From Alistipes sp. An66 (GTDB taxonomy: Bacteria; Bacteroidota; Bacteroidia; Bacteroidales; Rikenellaceae), in assembly GCF_002161445.1 (NCBI RefSeq), contig NZ_NFHT01000004.1:124001-188000 (forward strand): 64,000 bases of DNA, in the 5' to 3' direction. The notes below the pieces were generated by a model. That model made no database searches, was not told where the DNA came from, and worked only from the letters and a program-made list of their open reading frames with translations. Shown piece after piece: positions 61,911 through 64,000 of this stretch (positions are counted from its first letter, which is position 1; the number at the start of each line of letters is the position of its first letter). The position numbers and the translations under genes are program-made.

Positions 61911-62810
61911 TCAGGCTCCCTGCATCCTGAACTCGTTCGGCGTGCATCCCACGATCCGCTTGAACATCCGGCTCATGTGCTGCGGATACTGGAATCCGAG
62001 GCCGTACGCAATCTCGCTCATCGGCTGGGAGGTCGAGAGCAGCAGCTCCTTTGCCCGACCTATGAGTTTGTCCTGAATGTGCTCCGTTACGGTCTTTCCG
62101 GTCTGCCTGCTGATCAGATCTCCGAAATAATTGGAGGAAAGGAATACCTTGTCCGCAAAGTATTTCACGCTCGGAAGTCCGTTTTCCAGGGGAGCCTCGC
62201 CGTCGAAATATTCGTCCAGCAGGCGCTCGAAACGCACGATGACATCCTTGTTGGAGACTTCGCGCGTGGTGAACTGCCGTTCGTAGAACCGCAGGCAGTA
62301 GTCGAGCAGCAGACCGATGTTGGCCGTGATCAGACGGCGGCTGTGCTTGTCGATGTTGTGTTCCAGTTCGGCTTCTATGTTGCGGAAACACTCCATGACC
62401 GTCGTGCGCTCCTTTTCCGAGAGGTGCAGGGCCTCGCGGGCCTCGTAGGAGAAGAACGAATATTTCCGGATCTCCTGCCCCAGGGCGGTTCCGCGGATGA
62501 AGTCGGGATGGAACAGGATGCCGTGGGCCGCCGGGCGCACGTCTTTCTGCATTTCCGTCTCGGCGACCTGTCCGGGGGCGAAGCAGACGATCGTTCCTTC
62601 CTGATAGTCGTACGGCTGGCGTCCGTAGGTGATGTCGCCGCATTTCGTGTCTTTCAGGTAGAGGGCGTATACGCCGTAGTTGATTTTGAGGTGTTCGGGC
62701 CAGACGGTGGCCTTCGACAGATCGATGACGGCGACCATCGGATGCAGCGTTTCAAGTCCGAACAGTTTGTTGTACTTCTCCACACTGTCCAGTTTAATCA
62801 AATCGTCCAT
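61911..62810 (-). CDS. AraC-family transcription regulator
   Basis: 299 residues. The N-terminal ligand-binding half is cupin-like. The C-terminal two-helix-turn-helix domain at about 200-296 contains LPSVKYFADKVFLSSNYFGDLISRQTGKTVTEHIQDKLI and SEIAYGLGFQYPQHMSRMFKRIVGCTPNEFR. It is divergent from the carboxymuconolactone decarboxylase-cupin gene, which it probably controls, and may also affect the sulfatase. Confidence 0.92.
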   Translation of the reverse strand: MDDLIKLDSVEKYNKLFGLETLHPMVAVIDLSKATVWPEHLKINYGVYALYLKDTKCGDITYGRQPYDYQEGTIVCFAPGQVAETEMQKDVRPAAHGILFHPDFIRGTALGQEIRKYSFFSYEAREALHLSEKERTTVMECFRNIEAELEHNIDKHSRRLITANIGLLLDYCLRFYERQFTTREVSNKDVIVRFERLLDEYFDGEAPLENGLPSVKYFADKVFLSSNYFGDLISRQTGKTVTEHIQDKLIGRAKELLLSTSQPMSEIAYGLGFQYPQHMSRMFKRIVGCTPNEFRMQGA

Positions 62811-62833
62811 ATCGCGGCATTTTATCTTTTTTG

Positions 62834-62841
62834 CAAATATA
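62834..62841 (-). promoter_or_regulatory. -7 element for AraC gene
   Basis: TATATTTG on the minus strand, 24 bases upstream of the ATG. The -33 part is not clear, as expected for an activator-dependent promoter. Confidence 0.4.
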
Positions 62842-62939
62842 ATGTTTCTGTTCCGAATATTTTCCGTCTTCGTCGCCTTATCCGGGATTCGGGTATAAAT
62901 AACCGTAAAATGGATACGGCCGTTCGGCGTGGATCGTCC

Positions 62940-62947
62940 TACCTTTG
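62940..62947 (+). promoter_or_regulatory. -7 element for decarboxylase-cupin gene
   Basis: TACCTTTG matches TAnnTTTG, about 87 bases before the ATG at 63034. No TTTG lies at the -33 position, so activation by the divergent AraC protein is plausible. Confidence 0.42.
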
Positions 62948-63033
62948 TACAGGAGCTCGAACGCAGGACATGGCCGCCGGGGCCGGATCTTTATGCAGCA
63001 GGAAACAGCGGGAACGCATTCAAATATCGCAAT

Positions 63034-63855
63034 ATGAAGATACGGATCATCGCAGTGCTTGTCGCACTGGTAATTGACGGAACAACAATCATGGCACAGG
63101 AAAAGATCAAACAGACGGCTGGCCGCGACCAGCTCGGGGCGTTTGCACCGAAATTCGCGGAGTTGAACGACGACGTCCTTTTCGGCGAGGTGTGGAGCCG
63201 GACGGACCTGCTCGGGCTGCGTGACCGCAGTCTGGTGACCATCACATCGCTCATCAGTCAGGGAATCACCGATTCGTCGCTGACCTATCACCTTCAAACT
63301 GCAAGGCAGAACGGCATCACCCGAGTCGAGATTGCCGAGATTCTGACCCATATCGGTTTCTATGCCGGATGGCCCAAGGCGTGGGCAGCCTTCCGGCTGG
63401 CCACGGATGTCTGGGCCGAGGAGACGCCGGAAGCAGATGCCCGGTCGGCTTTCCAGCGCGAGATGATCTTTCCCGTCGGCGAGCCCAACACGGCCTACGC
63501 CCGCTATTTCACCGGCAACAGCTACCTGGCTCCGATTTCGCGGGAGCAGGTTCCCGTTTCCAATGTCACCTTCGAGCCGGGGTGCCGCAACAACTGGCAT
63601 ATCCACCGGGCCAAAAGCGGCGGCGGACAGATGCTCATCGGCGTTGCGGGCCGGGGCTGGTATCAGGAGGAGGGCAAGCCGGCCGTAGCGATTTTTCCGG
63701 GTACGGTGATCCATATCCCCGCGGGGGTGAAGCATTGGCACGGTGCGGCGGCCGACTCGTGGTTCGCCCATCTGGCCTTCGAGGTGCCGGGTGAGGAGAC
63801 CTCGAACGAGTGGCTGGAACCCGTCACGGATGATGAATACGGCAAACTGGAATAA
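63034..63855 (+). CDS. Exported carboxymuconolactone decarboxylase-cupin fusion
   Basis: 273 residues with a signal peptide (1-22, MKIRIIAVLVALVIDGTTIMAQ). The N-terminal AhpD/CMD-like domain is at about 30-125 (WSRTDLLGLRDRSLVTITSLISQG, QTARQNGITRVEIAEILTHIGFYAGWPKAW), but the paired Cys of AhpD is absent. A cupin domain at about 155-260 carries NNWHIHRAKSGGGQM and IHIPAGVKHWHGA, with His metal ligands. The fusion is known in Bacteroidetes, usually without a defined reaction. ATG 63034 fits the signal peptide and promoter. Confidence 0.87.
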   Translation: MKIRIIAVLVALVIDGTTIMAQEKIKQTAGRDQLGAFAPKFAELNDDVLFGEVWSRTDLLGLRDRSLVTITSLISQGITDSSLTYHLQTARQNGITRVEIAEILTHIGFYAGWPKAWAAFRLATDVWAEETPEADARSAFQREMIFPVGEPNTAYARYFTGNSYLAPISREQVPVSNVTFEPGCRNNWHIHRAKSGGGQMLIGVAGRGWYQEEGKPAVAIFPGTVIHIPAGVKHWHGAAADSWFAHLAFEVPGEETSNEWLEPVTDDEYGKLE

Positions 63856-63898
63856 TCGGTCCTGCGCGGGCGGAGGGCTTTTGGGACACCTGCTGGAA

Positions 63899-64000
63899 AT
63901 GACACGATTGATTTTGATTGCCCTGGCGCTGGTTGCGACATCCGTCACGGCGTGCGGAGGAGACGATTTCCCTGCATGGACCGTGGCGTCCGGGGCAACG
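63899..64000 (+). CDS. Start of a lipoprotein gene (3' end outside window)
   Basis: 34 codons visible: a short basic start (MTRLILIALALVATSVTAC) with a lipobox ending at Cys19, followed by GGDDFPAW. It lies 43 bases after the decarboxylase-cupin gene and is probably in the same operon. Too little is visible to name the mature protein. Confidence 0.7.
   Translation, partial: MTRLILIALALVATSVTACGGDDFPAWTVASGAT

Overview
The window looks like chromosome of a high-GC gut Bacteroidales, most likely Alistipes (Rikenellaceae). This is inferred from Bacteroidetes-type promoters (TTTG-N19-TAnnTTTG), BACON-domain lipoproteins, C10 (streptopain-like) peptidases, a golvesin-domain protein, MacB/FtsX permease arrays and GC-rich coding sequence. 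Species cannot be decided from sequence reading alone.

Bases 1 to about 21,490 are the right-hand part of a temperate siphovirus prophage. It reads rightward from a 5'-truncated large terminase through portal, protease, capsid, connectors, tail tube, frameshifted tail chaperones, tape measure, tail tip, tail fibre and lysis genes. A leftward hicAB module and a tyrosine integrase follow, beside a tRNA-CAU whose 3' end faces the integrase and is the probable attachment site. Early genes and the other att site lie left of the window. An intact IS4-family element with a 10-bp target duplication sits in the last codons of the tail-fibre gene, next to an AT-rich receptor-binding module.

Bases 21,570-29,460 hold a K+-channel-like protein with an altered filter, an 18-bp minisatellite, mscL, a sodium:solute symporter overlapping an exported amidase with an inserted golvesin domain, yqeY and a BASS-like transporter. 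Bases 29,560-45,600 form one envelope-transport locus: a leftward tolC, HlyD adaptor, four FtsX/MacB permeases and one ATPase, divergent from an NtrC-type regulator and its kinase. A sigma-54 promoter match and an upstream palindrome lie between the two arms, so the two-component pair probably activates the transporter operon.

Bases 45,700-51,853 carry two tandem cassettes, each a secreted C10 cysteine peptidase followed by a BACON-repeat lipoprotein. Bases 52,023-58,560 are a thiamine operon (thiS, tenI-like, thiE, thiG, thiH, thiF, methyltransferase, tenA, thiD) behind a TPP riboswitch; thiC is absent. The right end has a hydrolase/acetyltransferase pair, a serine-type sulfatase, an AraC regulator, an exported carboxymuconolactone decarboxylase-cupin protein and the start of a lipoprotein cut by the window edge.
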